This document shows, one piece after another, positions 7,586-16,600 of a stretch of DNA of 64,000 nt. Below the pieces are notes generated by a model. That model saw nothing but the letters and a program-made list of their open reading frames with translations. It was not told where the DNA came from and made no database searches. Every line of letters begins with the position of its first letter. The stretch's first letter is position 1. Location: NCBI GenBank assembly GCA_965215825.1, contig CBDCEM010000002.1, positions 1,488,001 through 1,552,000 of the forward strand. The letters run 5' to 3'. This DNA is from JAWPMT01 sp965215825 (GTDB lineage: Bacteria > Bacteroidota > Bacteroidia > Cytophagales > Cyclobacteriaceae). The translations under genes and the position numbers were made by a program.

Positions 7586-7813
7586 CTACGATAATACACG
7601 CGAAGTAGATCAAAAATAATGCAATAGCGGCGCATATATTTCTTAAAAAACCTTAAACGGTACATTCATGTTCCAAATAATCTGAAAATCGTGGGGAATG
7701 AGTGTGTAAAATTTGAAATAATGTGTTGAGAAGTTTCGAGTATCCGAACGAAAATCAAATTGTAAATACAGCGTGGATATGGCTCGTTATCTTTACTTTG
7801 TCATTGGTAACGA

Positions 7814-8197
7814 ATGAGACTTAAGAATTTTAGCCTAACACTCGGCACACAGATATTCAAAGCCTTCTCGGATGAAGCAAGGGTGCGTATTTTGCACCTG
7901 CTCTATTATGCGGGAGAGTTGAGTATCTCCGATCTTGAGTTGATGCTGGATTTTACCCAGACCAAGACCTCCCGACACATTACCTATCTAAAAAATTCGG
8001 GATTGTTGAATGCCCGAAAAAAGGACCAATGGGTGCTGTACAGCATCAAAGAGGAAGTTTCGGACCTGGTTGCCAGAATCATAGAGTTTCTTCATAAAGA
8101 TTCAGTGCTACAAAAAGACCTGGAACTGCATCAGACGATGAAAACCAATCGTGAATTGTCCGTTAACAAAATAGCTTCTAAAGATTATCGATCTTAA
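7814..8197 (+). CDS. ArsR-family winged-helix transcriptional regulator
   Basis: A 127-residue protein with an ArsR/SmtB winged-helix domain: FKAFSDEARVRILHLLYYAGELSISDLE, a recognition helix around QTKTSRHITYLKNSGL, and a wing at ARKKDQWVLYSI. I do not see the ELCV-type metal-binding cysteine motif, so metal sensing is doubtful. Its stop codon directly abuts the ATG of the downstream HAD nucleotidase, indicating co-transcription. A -7-like octamer TTACTTTG (7793-7800) precedes the start. In Bacteroidota such small ArsR proteins often sit with housekeeping enzymes; the regulated genes are unknown. Confidence 0.85.
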   Translation: MRLKNFSLTLGTQIFKAFSDEARVRILHLLYYAGELSISDLELMLDFTQTKTSRHITYLKNSGLLNARKKDQWVLYSIKEEVSDLVARIIEFLHKDSVLQKDLELHQTMKTNRELSVNKIASKDYRS

Positions 8198-8893
8198 ATG
8201 CCAATAAAAACCATATTCTTTGATTTGGATCATACCCTGTGGGATTATGATACCAATGCGCGTGAAACATTATTTGAGCTCTACGATGATTACAAGCTAG
8301 ACCGGGGGTTCCCTTCTGCCGAATCATTTTTTCAGAACTATCTGGTTCACAATGAAAAGCTTTGGCACCTGTACAATCATGGAAAGATCGGCCGTGATGA
8401 CATACGTGAACGCCGATTCCTTCAAGTGATCAGTGATGTCGGATTAAATGATAAAGATCTCGCAGAAGCCATGTCCGATCAGTTCATGGAGGTATGCCCA
8501 CAAAAAACTGCGGTGATGCCGGGTACTTTCGAAATACTTGAACATCTGAAACCCTTGTATAAAATGGGAATCATTACCAATGGGTTTTCGGATACGCAGG
8601 ACATAAAAATGAAGAAAACAGGTCTTGAGAACTATTTTGAGATGATTGTGACTTCTGAGTCGGCCAAGGCCAGGAAACCCGGTGCTGAGATCTTCCATGT
8701 GGCGCTTGGGAAAAGTGGCTCGAAAACGGAAGAGGTGGTGATGATTGGTGATAACCGTGCCACAGATATCGGTGGCGCCCTGGCGCTGGGGTGGAAAACC
8801 ATCTGGTATACCAGGGAGGAAGAAACCGCTCCGGAAAACTGCTGGAAAGTGGAGCACCTGGAAGAGATTGCTGAAGTGATGGGGAAGCTTTAG
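8198..8893 (+). CDS. HAD hydrolase, YjjG-type noncanonical pyrimidine nucleotidase
   Basis: A 231-residue HAD phosphatase. Motif I is FFDLDHTLWDYD, the long WDYDTN-type cap region is that of the YjjG subfamily, motif II is IITNGF, and motif IV is MIGDNRATDIGGALALGWKT. YjjG-type enzymes dephosphorylate nucleoside monophosphates, including non-canonical pyrimidines, as house-cleaning. It starts with ATG immediately after the ArsR stop. The subfamily call is by overall pattern. Confidence 0.83.
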   Translation: MPIKTIFFDLDHTLWDYDTNARETLFELYDDYKLDRGFPSAESFFQNYLVHNEKLWHLYNHGKIGRDDIRERRFLQVISDVGLNDKDLAEAMSDQFMEVCPQKTAVMPGTFEILEHLKPLYKMGIITNGFSDTQDIKMKKTGLENYFEMIVTSESAKARKPGAEIFHVALGKSGSKTEEVVMIGDNRATDIGGALALGWKTIWYTREEETAPENCWKVEHLEEIAEVMGKL

Positions 8894-9327
8894 GGCGAGA
8901 CATCTAAGGACGGGTGCTCGCTGGAGTGATGTAAGTTGTGTTGAGCAGATGGCGATTCGACGAGCTCAGGACGACATCTGTATCATACCATCGTTGAAAG
9001 AATGCAACTGTACAAAGCTCAACCTTCATATCAGGCACTCGTTATAAACGAGAGCTAGATGTCCTTCGACTAGCTCAGTAGGACAATACACAACACCATC
9101 GTTGGGCCCACTGTACAAATTTCAAGGACGACATCATCAAACACCATCGTTGGTGTTATCACCAACGAGTATTTGTCTATGACAGGAGCTCGAAGGGAAA
9201 CCTTTGCAACCCAGACCCGACTGTGGGCAGCACGTAGGCCAGTGCGGAAGGCGGGACTAATGTCGGATGTGGAAAGCCGACGAATCTCTCCCAAAAGCCC
9301 GATTATGGAACATTGCTTAAAATCCTG
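8894..9327. repeat. Gene-free spacer with degenerate ~108-bp repeats and hairpins
   Basis: No convincing gene lies between the nucleotidase and pruA. The stretch holds two degenerate repeat units about 105-109 bp apart: TTCGACNAGCTCAG at 8956 and 9065, ACCATCGTTG at 8987, 9095 and 9143, and CTGTACAAA at about 9008 and 9111. There are two perfect hairpins, CTCGTT-ATA-AACGAG at 9038-9052 and CGTTGGTG-TTAT-CACCAACG at 9148-9167. The TTCGACNAGCTCA motif resembles a short dispersed intergenic repeat common in Bacteroidota and recurs once more near 11198. Confidence 0.6.
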
Positions 9328-9355
9328 TTGTTGCTGGGTCAATTGACTAATTTTG
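9328..9355 (+). promoter_or_regulatory. Promoter of pruA
   Basis: TTG at 9328-9330, a 17-bp spacer, then TAATTTTG at 9348-9355 followed by CAGCC. This fits the Bacteroidota sigma-A pattern of a -33 TTG and a -7 TAnnTTTG. It lies 39 bp before ATG 9395. Confidence 0.6.
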
Positions 9356-9394
9356 CAGCCTGAAATTTGAGAATCATTAAACTACAACATTGAT

Positions 9395-11023
9395 ATGCCC
9401 AAAGGAATCTACAAGGTACCTGCACCTACCAATGAACCCATACTGAGCTATGCCCCCGGCTCACCAGAGAAAGCAACCCTGGAACAAGCGTTGAAAGATG
9501 CTCGTGCGCAGGAAATAGACGTACCGATGTATATCGGAGGTAAAGAAATCCATACGGATACGAAAATTCGGATGAGCCCCCCTCACGATCATCAGCATAC
9601 GTTGGGACATTTCAGTGAAGGAGATGCCTCACACGTGAAAATGGCCGTAGATGCCGCGCTTGACGCGAAAGAAGCATGGGCCAACCTTGGCTGGGAGCAC
9701 CGTGCCAGCATTTTTCTGAAAGCGGCAGACCTGATCGCCGGTCCTTACCGAGCGAAGATCAATGCGGCGACAATGCTGACTCAATCGAAGAATGCCTTTC
9801 AGGCGGAGATAGATGCGGCTTGTGAGTTCATCGACTTTTTGCGATACAATGTCCAGTTCATGCAGGATCTGTATGCGATCCAGCCTGAGTCTGCTCCGGG
9901 TATCTGGAACCGGTTGGAGTACAGACCCCTGGAAGGATTTGTATTCGCGATCACCCCTTTCAACTTTACGGCTATTGCAGGAAACCTGTCTGCCGCTCCG
10001 GCTTTGATGGGAAATACGGTGATTTGGAAACCTGCTTATACGCAAGTATACTCAGCGCAGGTGATCATGGAAGTATTTAAGGAAGCTGGGCTGCCTGATG
10101 GCGTGATCAACCTCGTGTTGGTGGATGGACCCGTAGCTGGTGATGTGATCTTTAATCACCGTGATTTTGCCGGTTTGCACTTCACAGGAAGTACGGCTGT
10201 ATTCAAGCACCTTTGGAAAACCATCGGTTCAAACATTGACCAATACAGGTCTTATCCGAGGATCGTCGGTGAAACTGGCGGTAAAGATTTTGTAGTTGCT
10301 CATCCATCGGCAAAAGCCAAACAAGTAGCGACTGGGCTTGCCCGAGGTGCATTTGAGTACCAGGGACAAAAATGTAGTGCGGCTTCCAGGGCGTATGTGC
10401 CAAGTAACATCTGGCCAGAAGTGAAAGAGCATTTGCAAGCTGATATCGCTTCTTTCAAAGTGGGTGGAACGGAGGATTTCTCCAATTTCGTCAATGCGGT
10501 TATCGATGAGCGATCCTTTAAGAAAATCACCGGTTACATAGATCAGGCAAAGCAAGATGCCAATGTAGAGATTATTGCTGGTGGTGATTACGATGGTAGC
10601 AAAGGATATTTTGTAAATCCAACGGTGATTGTTGCGAAGGATGCCAAGTACCGCACCATGTGTGAGGAGATCTTTGGCCCTGTACTGACGATCCACGTGT
10701 ATGAGCCCGATCAATTTGAGGAAATACTGAAGGTGGTAGATGAAACTTCACCTTACGCTCTGACCGGGTCTATATTCTCTCAGGATAGATATGCAGCGGA
10801 GTATGCCACCAAAGCATTGAGCAATGCGGCGGGTAACTTCTACATCAATGATAAGCCAACCGGAGCGGTTGTTGGCCAGCAGCCTTTTGGTGGAGCCAGA
10901 GGCTCAGGAACCAATGACAAGGCTGGAGCCATGATGAACCTGTTGCGTTGGGTGAGTGCAAGAACGATCAAGGAAACGTTTGTATCACCAACGGATTACA
11001 GATATCCATTTTTGGGAGAGTAG
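9395..11023 (+). CDS. pruA: L-glutamate gamma-semialdehyde dehydrogenase (1-pyrroline-5-carboxylate dehydrogenase)
   Basis: A 542-residue aldehyde dehydrogenase that oxidises glutamate semialdehyde to glutamate with NAD+ in the last step of proline degradation. It has FAITPFNFTAIAGNLSAAPA, the general-base glutamate in GETGGKDF, the catalytic Cys327 in GQKCSAASRAYVP, EEIFGPVL, and a C-terminal QQPFGGARGSGTNDKAG. The length fits the stand-alone class close to the eukaryotic/Bacteroidota type rather than a PutA fusion. It is monocistronic, with a good promoter at 9328-9355 and an 11-bp stem-loop downstream. Proline dehydrogenase is not in the window. Confidence 0.95.
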   Translation: MPKGIYKVPAPTNEPILSYAPGSPEKATLEQALKDARAQEIDVPMYIGGKEIHTDTKIRMSPPHDHQHTLGHFSEGDASHVKMAVDAALDAKEAWANLGWEHRASIFLKAADLIAGPYRAKINAATMLTQSKNAFQAEIDAACEFIDFLRYNVQFMQDLYAIQPESAPGIWNRLEYRPLEGFVFAITPFNFTAIAGNLSAAPALMGNTVIWKPAYTQVYSAQVIMEVFKEAGLPDGVINLVLVDGPVAGDVIFNHRDFAGLHFTGSTAVFKHLWKTIGSNIDQYRSYPRIVGETGGKDFVVAHPSAKAKQVATGLARGAFEYQGQKCSAASRAYVPSNIWPEVKEHLQADIASFKVGGTEDFSNFVNAVIDERSFKKITGYIDQAKQDANVEIIAGGDYDGSKGYFVNPTVIVAKDAKYRTMCEEIFGPVLTIHVYEPDQFEEILKVVDETSPYALTGSIFSQDRYAAEYATKALSNAAGNFYINDKPTGAVVGQQPFGGARGSGTNDKAGAMMNLLRWVSARTIKETFVSPTDYRYPFLGE

Positions 11024-11045
11024 TCTTAAACAGCTTCTTTTATCT

Positions 11046-11079
11046 AATCGTCATTCTTGGTACACCGGGAATGACGATT
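11046..11079. terminator. Stem-loop after pruA
   Basis: AATCGTCATTC (11046-11056) pairs perfectly with GAATGACGATT (11069-11079), an 11-bp stem with a 12-base loop, 23 bp after the pruA stop. There is no strong T-run, so it may be a dispersed repeat hairpin as much as a terminator. Confidence 0.5.
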
Positions 11080-11088
11080 ATGTTTTAA

Positions 11089-11247
11089 GGGGGGGGGGGT
11101 GTCTCAAAAATTCTAACCTGTCTGGCTTGCCGATCGCGACTCGCCCAAAACCTTCATTTAAGGCTAAAAAAATACACCTGCCGGCCGGCAAGGCGGGTTT
11201 CGACCAGCTCAATGTGACATTTATTGGATTTTGAGGCTTTTTGAGAC
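11089..11247. repeat. Composite intergenic repeat with inverted ends
   Basis: A run of 11 G at 11089-11099 is followed by GTCTCAAAAA at 11101-11110, whose exact reverse complement is at 11238-11247. Inside lie the 12-bp palindrome TGCCGGCCGGCA (11179-11190) and a TTCGACCAGCTCA motif near 11198. No coding sequence is evident. It looks like a small non-autonomous element or merged dispersed repeats. Confidence 0.5.
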
Positions 11248-11263
11248 AGCCTCTTTTTATTTT
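11233..11263 (+). terminator. Rho-independent terminator-like hairpin
   Basis: GAGGCT at 11233-11238 pairs with AGCCTC at 11248-11253 and is followed by TTTTTATTTT. It would end plus-strand transcription coming through the spacer before the WG-repeat gene at 11301. Confidence 0.55.
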
Positions 11264-11300
11264 CCGGGAAACCCCTTCCCCTTTGCCTTGTCTATAAGGC

Positions 11301-12530
11301 ATGCAAAACTTACTTTTCCTTCGGTACTGGGTTATTGTTTCGCTGTGCCTAAGCAGCTTCAACCTAAGCGCACAAAACGATTCGACACAACAAAAATTCG
11401 ATTATATCGGCAATTTTGGAAGTTATGGCAATGATCAGTGGGCCCTCGTCATACAAGATGAGAAACGAGGTTTTATCGATCGGACAGGTCAGGTTGTTGT
11501 CACGCCTGAATACGATCGTATTTATCATTTTGACAGTCATGGACGGTCATTAGCACTTGTGATTAAGGATGACCTATATGGCTTCATCGACAGATTGGGG
11601 AAGGTTCTCGTGGAACCCGAGTTTGAGCGGATTTACTCGTTCGATGGGAAGCGGAAAAATTGGGCACTTGTAGAAAAAAATGGACTCGTAGGCTTTATCG
11701 ATCGCACTGGAAAGCTCGTCGTTCCCGTGGAGTATGAGCAGATTGGGTCTTACGGTCAATATGGTCTGAATTGGGCACTGGTGTCGAAGAATGGGTTGTA
11801 TGGATTCATAGATGCTTCCGGAGAGGAAATCGTTCCTTTAAAATATGATCGGATTTTCCATTTTGATCAGGGAGGAGTAAGCTGGGCCAAGGTGCAACAA
11901 AATGGCCTGTATGGGTTCATCGACAAGACGGGTAGCGAAATAGTTATCCCTCAATATACCGAGATCGGATCCTTTGGATGGTACACCCAACATTTGGCCA
12001 GGGTAGAAAAGAATGGCCTGGTGGGGTTCATTGATCGCACGGGTAAGGAAGTAACACCCACTATTTACCACCGCATAGAATCCTTTGGGCGGGCACATCG
12101 ATACTGGGCAATGGTAGAAAAGGACGGACGCTATGGTTTTATTGACAAGACTGGAAAAGAAGTAATTCCACCCAGGTATGATGAGATTTCTGCGTTCAAT
12201 AAAAACGACAAAGACTGGGCAGAGGTAAGGGTCGGAGATCGTGTAGGTTACCTGGATTTGTCCGGGAAAGAAGTCGTGGTTCCTGCGATTCTCGACAGGG
12301 GGGACCATTATCAGGAACTGAGTACTTACTTTTCTTCAGGAGGTGATCATTTAGGAGATCAGGGCCCGGTTAAGAACTTTCTGGTGAGTCCGTTTACAGC
12401 GGGATACGCAATTGTTAAACACAAAAAGTCCTTTCTGTTAGGAGTGGTGGATGAATCATTCAAAGTGGTGGTACCTATAACCAAAGAAAAGATCATGATA
12501 GATGGTGAGGGCAAGATCCATGTATGGTAA
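11301..12530 (+). CDS. WG-repeat-containing exported protein
   Basis: A 409-residue protein with an N-terminal signal peptide (LLFLRYWVIVSLCLSSFNLSAQ). About seven or eight WG-type repeats of roughly 45 residues follow, each with the pattern WALV-x-GLYGFIDRTGKEVVP-x-YDRI (for example KNGLVGFIDRTGK). WG repeats form beta-rich scaffolds of unknown function in bacterial envelopes. The start at ATG 11301 gives a proper signal sequence. It is convergent with the barrel-protein gene, with a shared hairpin between them. No enzymatic motif is seen. Confidence 0.88.
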   Translation: MQNLLFLRYWVIVSLCLSSFNLSAQNDSTQQKFDYIGNFGSYGNDQWALVIQDEKRGFIDRTGQVVVTPEYDRIYHFDSHGRSLALVIKDDLYGFIDRLGKVLVEPEFERIYSFDGKRKNWALVEKNGLVGFIDRTGKLVVPVEYEQIGSYGQYGLNWALVSKNGLYGFIDASGEEIVPLKYDRIFHFDQGGVSWAKVQQNGLYGFIDKTGSEIVIPQYTEIGSFGWYTQHLARVEKNGLVGFIDRTGKEVTPTIYHRIESFGRAHRYWAMVEKDGRYGFIDKTGKEVIPPRYDEISAFNKNDKDWAEVRVGDRVGYLDLSGKEVVVPAILDRGDHYQELSTYFSSGGDHLGDQGPVKNFLVSPFTAGYAIVKHKKSFLLGVVDESFKVVVPITKEKIMIDGEGKIHVW

Positions 12531-12559
12531 TTGAGCTCACTAAACACATCAACAATTGA

Positions 12560-12578
12560 ACCCTCCGTATTGGAGGGT
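12560..12578. terminator. Bidirectional terminator-like hairpin between convergent genes
   Basis: ACCCTCC-GTATT-GGAGGGT is a perfect 7-bp stem placed between the stops at 12530 (plus) and 12593 (minus). No long T-run follows, but its position fits shared termination. Confidence 0.55.
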
Positions 12579-12592
12579 AAGGAAATGAAGAT

Positions 12593-14497
12593 TTAGAATT
12601 GGAAAGAAACTCCGATGTAAGGAGAGACATATTCCGTTGCTTCAATGGATCCGTCAGCCGTCGGTGTGAATGCCCAGTAATAATCTGTTCCCACAACCAA
12701 CCAATTGTTCATGTGGTAAGCAAAACGAACTTTTGCTATAGATCTTTCGTCTAATTTGAATGCATCGCTCAGATCGGCCAATCCACCTTTCAGGTAAAGT
12801 GCATGAATGGAGAATTTGTTTGCCAAACGATCCACGGTCGCATTCAACTGAACCACTGCTGGAGCTTCATCACTCACATTGTCCGGAATCAATAAACTTC
12901 CTCCCAAACGTACTTTCTGTAAAATATGCCCCGTAAGGCTACCATAAATTCCTGATTTCTTTCCGGCAGTTAAGGTGGAGAAAATCCTACCGTCCTTGTT
13001 CAGTTCATAGCTGAAGTCAAAGAATTGCGGAATGAAATGCTGTTGATAGCTCAAACGCTCAATCCGGATATCTGTATGGAAAAGGTCTGCGATAAAGTTC
13101 AAACGGAAGTTCATACCGTAACTCCATCCACTGCCATCTGTATAATTTCTGAGGGCAAGTGATTCGTCGGTCAGGGCCAGTGTTGAAAGAGAGTCAAGCA
13201 AGCCACCTTTCCCAACATTGAGCCGAGAATAAGTAAAGAAAGCATCGACTTGCACGAATGGAATTTTCCAAACCGTGAGTCCGGCATCCAGACCAAAGGC
13301 ACCAATCCCATCTTCAGTCAGTGTATAGCTGGTTGATGTGCTATCTGTTGAGGCAATACTTGTTTGATCTTTATCACTTGCGAAAGTGGCACCAACCTCA
13401 AAAGTTCTGACGATTGGGATGCCCGTAGTGGCTAGTGGTCTTGCGTAAGGACGGATCACTAATAAGTTTTGAGATGCAGGGTCGAAATCCGAGTACATCA
13501 CTTCTAATCCTGCCAGGCCTTTTACGTTGAAGTCCAGGTGCAATCCGAGTTTTCTCTTTTCGAGACTGGTACTATTGGTGTAGTTATTGACAAGGCCACC
13601 AAAACCAATACTGATGCCATCCAGCTGTCCTACCCGGAAGTAGACCGGATCTCGTTTTTGGACCCCATAACGCAGGTACGTGATAAGCCTTGCAGCACCG
13701 ACACCATCTTCAAAAATGTCTGTTCTTACCTTTTGATCATCCAGCCCATAAAGAATGGGTACGTTGAGACCAACACCTACTTTTCCAATGGAAAATTCGG
13801 GGTTGAGTACCATGCCGACAAAATTCTGTCCATCAATTTGTGTGAAGGTCAGGCCAGCATTTACCTGGCTTGGAGCACTATTGGACATGCCACTTCGGAA
13901 GTCACCCATTGGTGCCGTTTTGCCCTTTTCTTTGGACTTTATAGGTTCTTCTTCTGAAAATTCTTCTGTTTCAGTGTCCGTATTTTCCGGCACTGCTTCC
14001 TCCTCCAATGGCTGTGTCTCCTCCTGCGAAAGTGGAGTTTCCTCTTCTTGACGGGCATTCTCCAAAGCTTCATCCTCGCGGAGGGGCACGTTGGAGGGTG
14101 TGGCAGATTGCTCTACCGTATCGATGGCCACTTCTGTCCCCGGAGGCTTCTCGTTCTGTAAGCTATCTGCAGGTTGTGTTTGTAAACTATCGGAAAGCGT
14201 GATGCTTTCCTGCTGCAAGGAATCTTGGGGAACATTTGTGCTATCTACCGAAGTACTCAGGTTTTCTGTAGAGTTGTTTTTTGTTGTATCGGCAGGTATG
14301 GTGTCTGCGGGAACACCACCGGCTTTCTTTAACCGCTTAAGTTCTTTGAGTCTTTGTTTTTCAGCCTTCTTTTTGGCTTTAAGGGCTTCCTTGGAATTCT
14401 CCCATAAGTAGGAATAATCAGAGTATTCCTCTGGATCCTGAGCAAGTGCTGGTAAACTGATAGTAATTAAGAAAAGGATCGTTAAAACCCGTATCAT
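12593..14497 (-). CDS. Probable outer-membrane beta-barrel protein with low-complexity linker
   Basis: A 634-residue protein. A signal peptide (MIRVLTILFLITISLPALAQ) is followed by a charged helix (EALKAKKKAEKQRLKELKRLKKAG) and a 130-residue Thr/Ser/Glu/Pro-rich low-complexity segment. From about residue 200 there is a region of alternating hydrophobic strands ending in the aromatic terminus YIGVSFQF, typical of outer-membrane barrels recognised by BamA. I cannot name a family. The KKAEKQRLKELK segment might bind peptidoglycan or nucleoid partners, but that is speculation. It is monocistronic and divergent from nothing nearby; its 3' end faces the WG gene. Confidence 0.7.
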   Translation of the reverse strand: MIRVLTILFLITISLPALAQDPEEYSDYSYLWENSKEALKAKKKAEKQRLKELKRLKKAGGVPADTIPADTTKNNSTENLSTSVDSTNVPQDSLQQESITLSDSLQTQPADSLQNEKPPGTEVAIDTVEQSATPSNVPLREDEALENARQEEETPLSQEETQPLEEEAVPENTDTETEEFSEEEPIKSKEKGKTAPMGDFRSGMSNSAPSQVNAGLTFTQIDGQNFVGMVLNPEFSIGKVGVGLNVPILYGLDDQKVRTDIFEDGVGAARLITYLRYGVQKRDPVYFRVGQLDGISIGFGGLVNNYTNSTSLEKRKLGLHLDFNVKGLAGLEVMYSDFDPASQNLLVIRPYARPLATTGIPIVRTFEVGATFASDKDQTSIASTDSTSTSYTLTEDGIGAFGLDAGLTVWKIPFVQVDAFFTYSRLNVGKGGLLDSLSTLALTDESLALRNYTDGSGWSYGMNFRLNFIADLFHTDIRIERLSYQQHFIPQFFDFSYELNKDGRIFSTLTAGKKSGIYGSLTGHILQKVRLGGSLLIPDNVSDEAPAVVQLNATVDRLANKFSIHALYLKGGLADLSDAFKLDERSIAKVRFAYHMNNWLVVGTDYYWAFTPTADGSIEATEYVSPYIGVSFQF

Positions 14498-14609
14498 ACC
14501 TAAAACTTAGTATCCCTAAAAATAATTTAAAAAATTATCTGCAAAATACCATTGATTCTGAGTTTTAACGCTCCTTTTCGGTGAGATGTTTGAAAGAATC
14601 GTTGATTGA

Positions 14610-15452
14610 TCAGAAAACTGATGCAAATAATTCTTGCATTTTCGCCCATGAAGCCGAGTCAGCTTCCGCATTGTAGGCCAAAGGAAGATTAAACTTCTCG
14701 CCATTGGCATCTGCTTCCTTACTGGTGAAACTATGCACTGCTCCAGGATACGAAATATACTCTAAATCTGCCCCTACATTCGCATAAGCTTCCTTGAAGG
14801 CATCAATGGCCGCAGGTTGGATGAACCCATCATCGGCACCATTGCAAACCAGAATCTTGGCTTTTAGCGTTTCGGCATTTGGAGGGATTGCAAGACCCAG
14901 GCTGCTATGGAATCCTGCTACAGCATCCAGATCGTAACCTGCATTGGCCATGTTAAACGCTACTGCACCTCCAAAACAATATCCGATTGCGGCAATTTTG
15001 TCCGGATCTACATTAGGGTGATCTTTCAATGCTTTTAGTGCTGCTTCAAACTTTGCCCTTGATTGATCCATGTTTTGGAAAACCATTGAGGAAAATTTTC
15101 CAGCATCCTCAGGGTGCTCTGCGACCTTGCCATCTCCATACATATCGATAGCTAAAGCCACATACCCAAGATCTGCAAGCATATCGGCTCTTCGCCGCGC
15201 ATAATCATTGTGACCCCACCATTCGTGAATGACTAGTACGCCGGGGACTTTGGTGCCAGTAGAGGCTTTAGTTGCGAAATAACCTTTCATGTCAATGGTA
15301 TCTGCAGAGTACGTGATTTCGCCTTTTGGCACTTCTATTTGATTGCTTTCTTTCTCTTCTGCAGCTTGTTTTTCTTCACTCTTCGGGGTACTGCAACTCC
15401 AAAGAAGAAGTAGTAGACACGCCGCAAGAAGATAGGTTGGATTTCGTTTCAT
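14610..15452 (-). CDS. Dienelactone hydrolase family lipoprotein
   Basis: A 280-residue alpha/beta hydrolase of the DLH family, anchored as a lipoprotein (lipobox ending at Cys20, LLLWSC, then an acidic linker). The DLH triad is visible: nucleophile Cys149 in IGYCFGG, Asp198 in NGADDGF and His230 in YPGAVHSF. Oxyanion region residues IHEWWGHNDYARRRADMLA match the family. DLH enzymes open lactones or cleave esters; the substrate here is unknown. It is divergent from the DUF3089 gene across a 110-bp spacer that must hold both promoters. Confidence 0.88.
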   Translation of the reverse strand: MKRNPTYLLAACLLLLLWSCSTPKSEEKQAAEEKESNQIEVPKGEITYSADTIDMKGYFATKASTGTKVPGVLVIHEWWGHNDYARRRADMLADLGYVALAIDMYGDGKVAEHPEDAGKFSSMVFQNMDQSRAKFEAALKALKDHPNVDPDKIAAIGYCFGGAVAFNMANAGYDLDAVAGFHSSLGLAIPPNAETLKAKILVCNGADDGFIQPAAIDAFKEAYANVGADLEYISYPGAVHSFTSKEADANGEKFNLPLAYNAEADSASWAKMQELFASVF

Positions 15453-15562
15453 ATCGCACTTTTTCTTATAAAACTAAAACAATCTCCTGTCAACACGTTT
15501 TTAAATGATGTCCGTTTGATGACGACATAAGTGCTTAAGATTGTTCATCTTGAATTCCAATC

Positions 15563-16600
15563 ATGAAAAAACTTCCTTTACTTCTATTCTTACTAAGTTG
15601 CTTCGCAACCACTATTGCGCAGAAGAAAGTTGATCGATATGGTATTGATGATCTGGAGAAATTGCCTGAAGCACCAGATTATGCCAAAATGAGCATGTGG
15701 GCCGGGCATCCTGATCAGGTAGATGCGGCAGACCTTTTACCTGGCAAGGCCGGAATATTGAAGGATGATCAATCGAACGCAGAGGTAGATGTGTTTTTCG
15801 TGCACCCGACCATTTATTCAGGAAAACAACAGACGGAAAATCCGTGGAATGCGGATCTGAATGATCAGAAGCTCAATGATAGAGTAGATGAATCTACCAT
15901 CAAGAATCAAGCGACTGTATTCAACGCGTCGGCCCGGGTTTATGCACCCAGGTACCGGCAAGCTCATTACAATATTTTCCTTACAGAAGATCTTATCTTA
16001 AAGCAAAAAGCCCTTGACTATGCTTATGAAGATGTCAAGGCAGCTTTTCAGTACTACCTGAAGCATTGGAATCAAGGCCGGAAGCTGATCATTGCGTCTC
16101 ATAGCCAGGGAACGCTACATGCAGCACGACTGATTAAGGAATTTGTAGAGGAACAGCCCTTACAGGAGCAACTAATTGTGGCTTACCTTATTGGAATGCC
16201 GCTGCAATGGGATTTATTTGATGCGATTGCTCCTTGTAAAAATGCAGACGACACTGGTTGCTGGATTACGTGGAATACTTATGCCAAAGACTACTATCCC
16301 CCAAAATTCCGAACGGCCTATCACAATGCACTGAGCGTAAACCCAATTAATTGGAAAACAGATCAGACCTATGCGCCTGCCTCAAAGAACCTGGGAGGTG
16401 TACTCAGAAAATATGGCAAAATTCTTTCCGAGCTCAACGATGCACAAAATCATCAAGGGTTACTTTGGATCAATAAGCCCCGGTTTTTTGGAAATTTCTT
16501 ATTCAATTGGAAACGATATCACGTTGCCGATTACAATCTCTTTTATATGAACATAAGGGAGAATGTAGCCAACAGGATAGAGCAGTTTGCTACTCAATGA
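15563..16600 (+). CDS. DUF3089 alpha/beta hydrolase, exported
   Basis: A 345-residue protein with a signal peptide (KLPLLLFLLSCFATTIAQ) and a DUF3089 domain: VDVFFVHPTIYSGKQQTENPW, ARVYAPRYRQAHY, and the nucleophile elbow SHSQG with Ser181. The fold is that of serine esterases/lipases; the substrate is not known. The start at ATG 15563 places the signal peptide correctly. Its stop codon region overlaps the 3' end of the convergent gene at 16590 by 11 bp, so the two transcripts must overlap. Confidence 0.85.
   Translation: MKKLPLLLFLLSCFATTIAQKKVDRYGIDDLEKLPEAPDYAKMSMWAGHPDQVDAADLLPGKAGILKDDQSNAEVDVFFVHPTIYSGKQQTENPWNADLNDQKLNDRVDESTIKNQATVFNASARVYAPRYRQAHYNIFLTEDLILKQKALDYAYEDVKAAFQYYLKHWNQGRKLIIASHSQGTLHAARLIKEFVEEQPLQEQLIVAYLIGMPLQWDLFDAIAPCKNADDTGCWITWNTYAKDYYPPKFRTAYHNALSVNPINWKTDQTYAPASKNLGGVLRKYGKILSELNDAQNHQGLLWINKPRFFGNFLFNWKRYHVADYNLFYMNIRENVANRIEQFATQ

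Noticed and set aside
9629..10714. Minus-strand open frames inside pruA
   Set aside because: Antisense to a strongly conserved dehydrogenase, with compositions unlike real proteins.
13538..13957. 139-codon plus-strand open frame
   Set aside because: It lies entirely antisense within the barrel-protein gene, has no family resemblance, and two further frames overlap it. Shadow of a GC-balanced gene.
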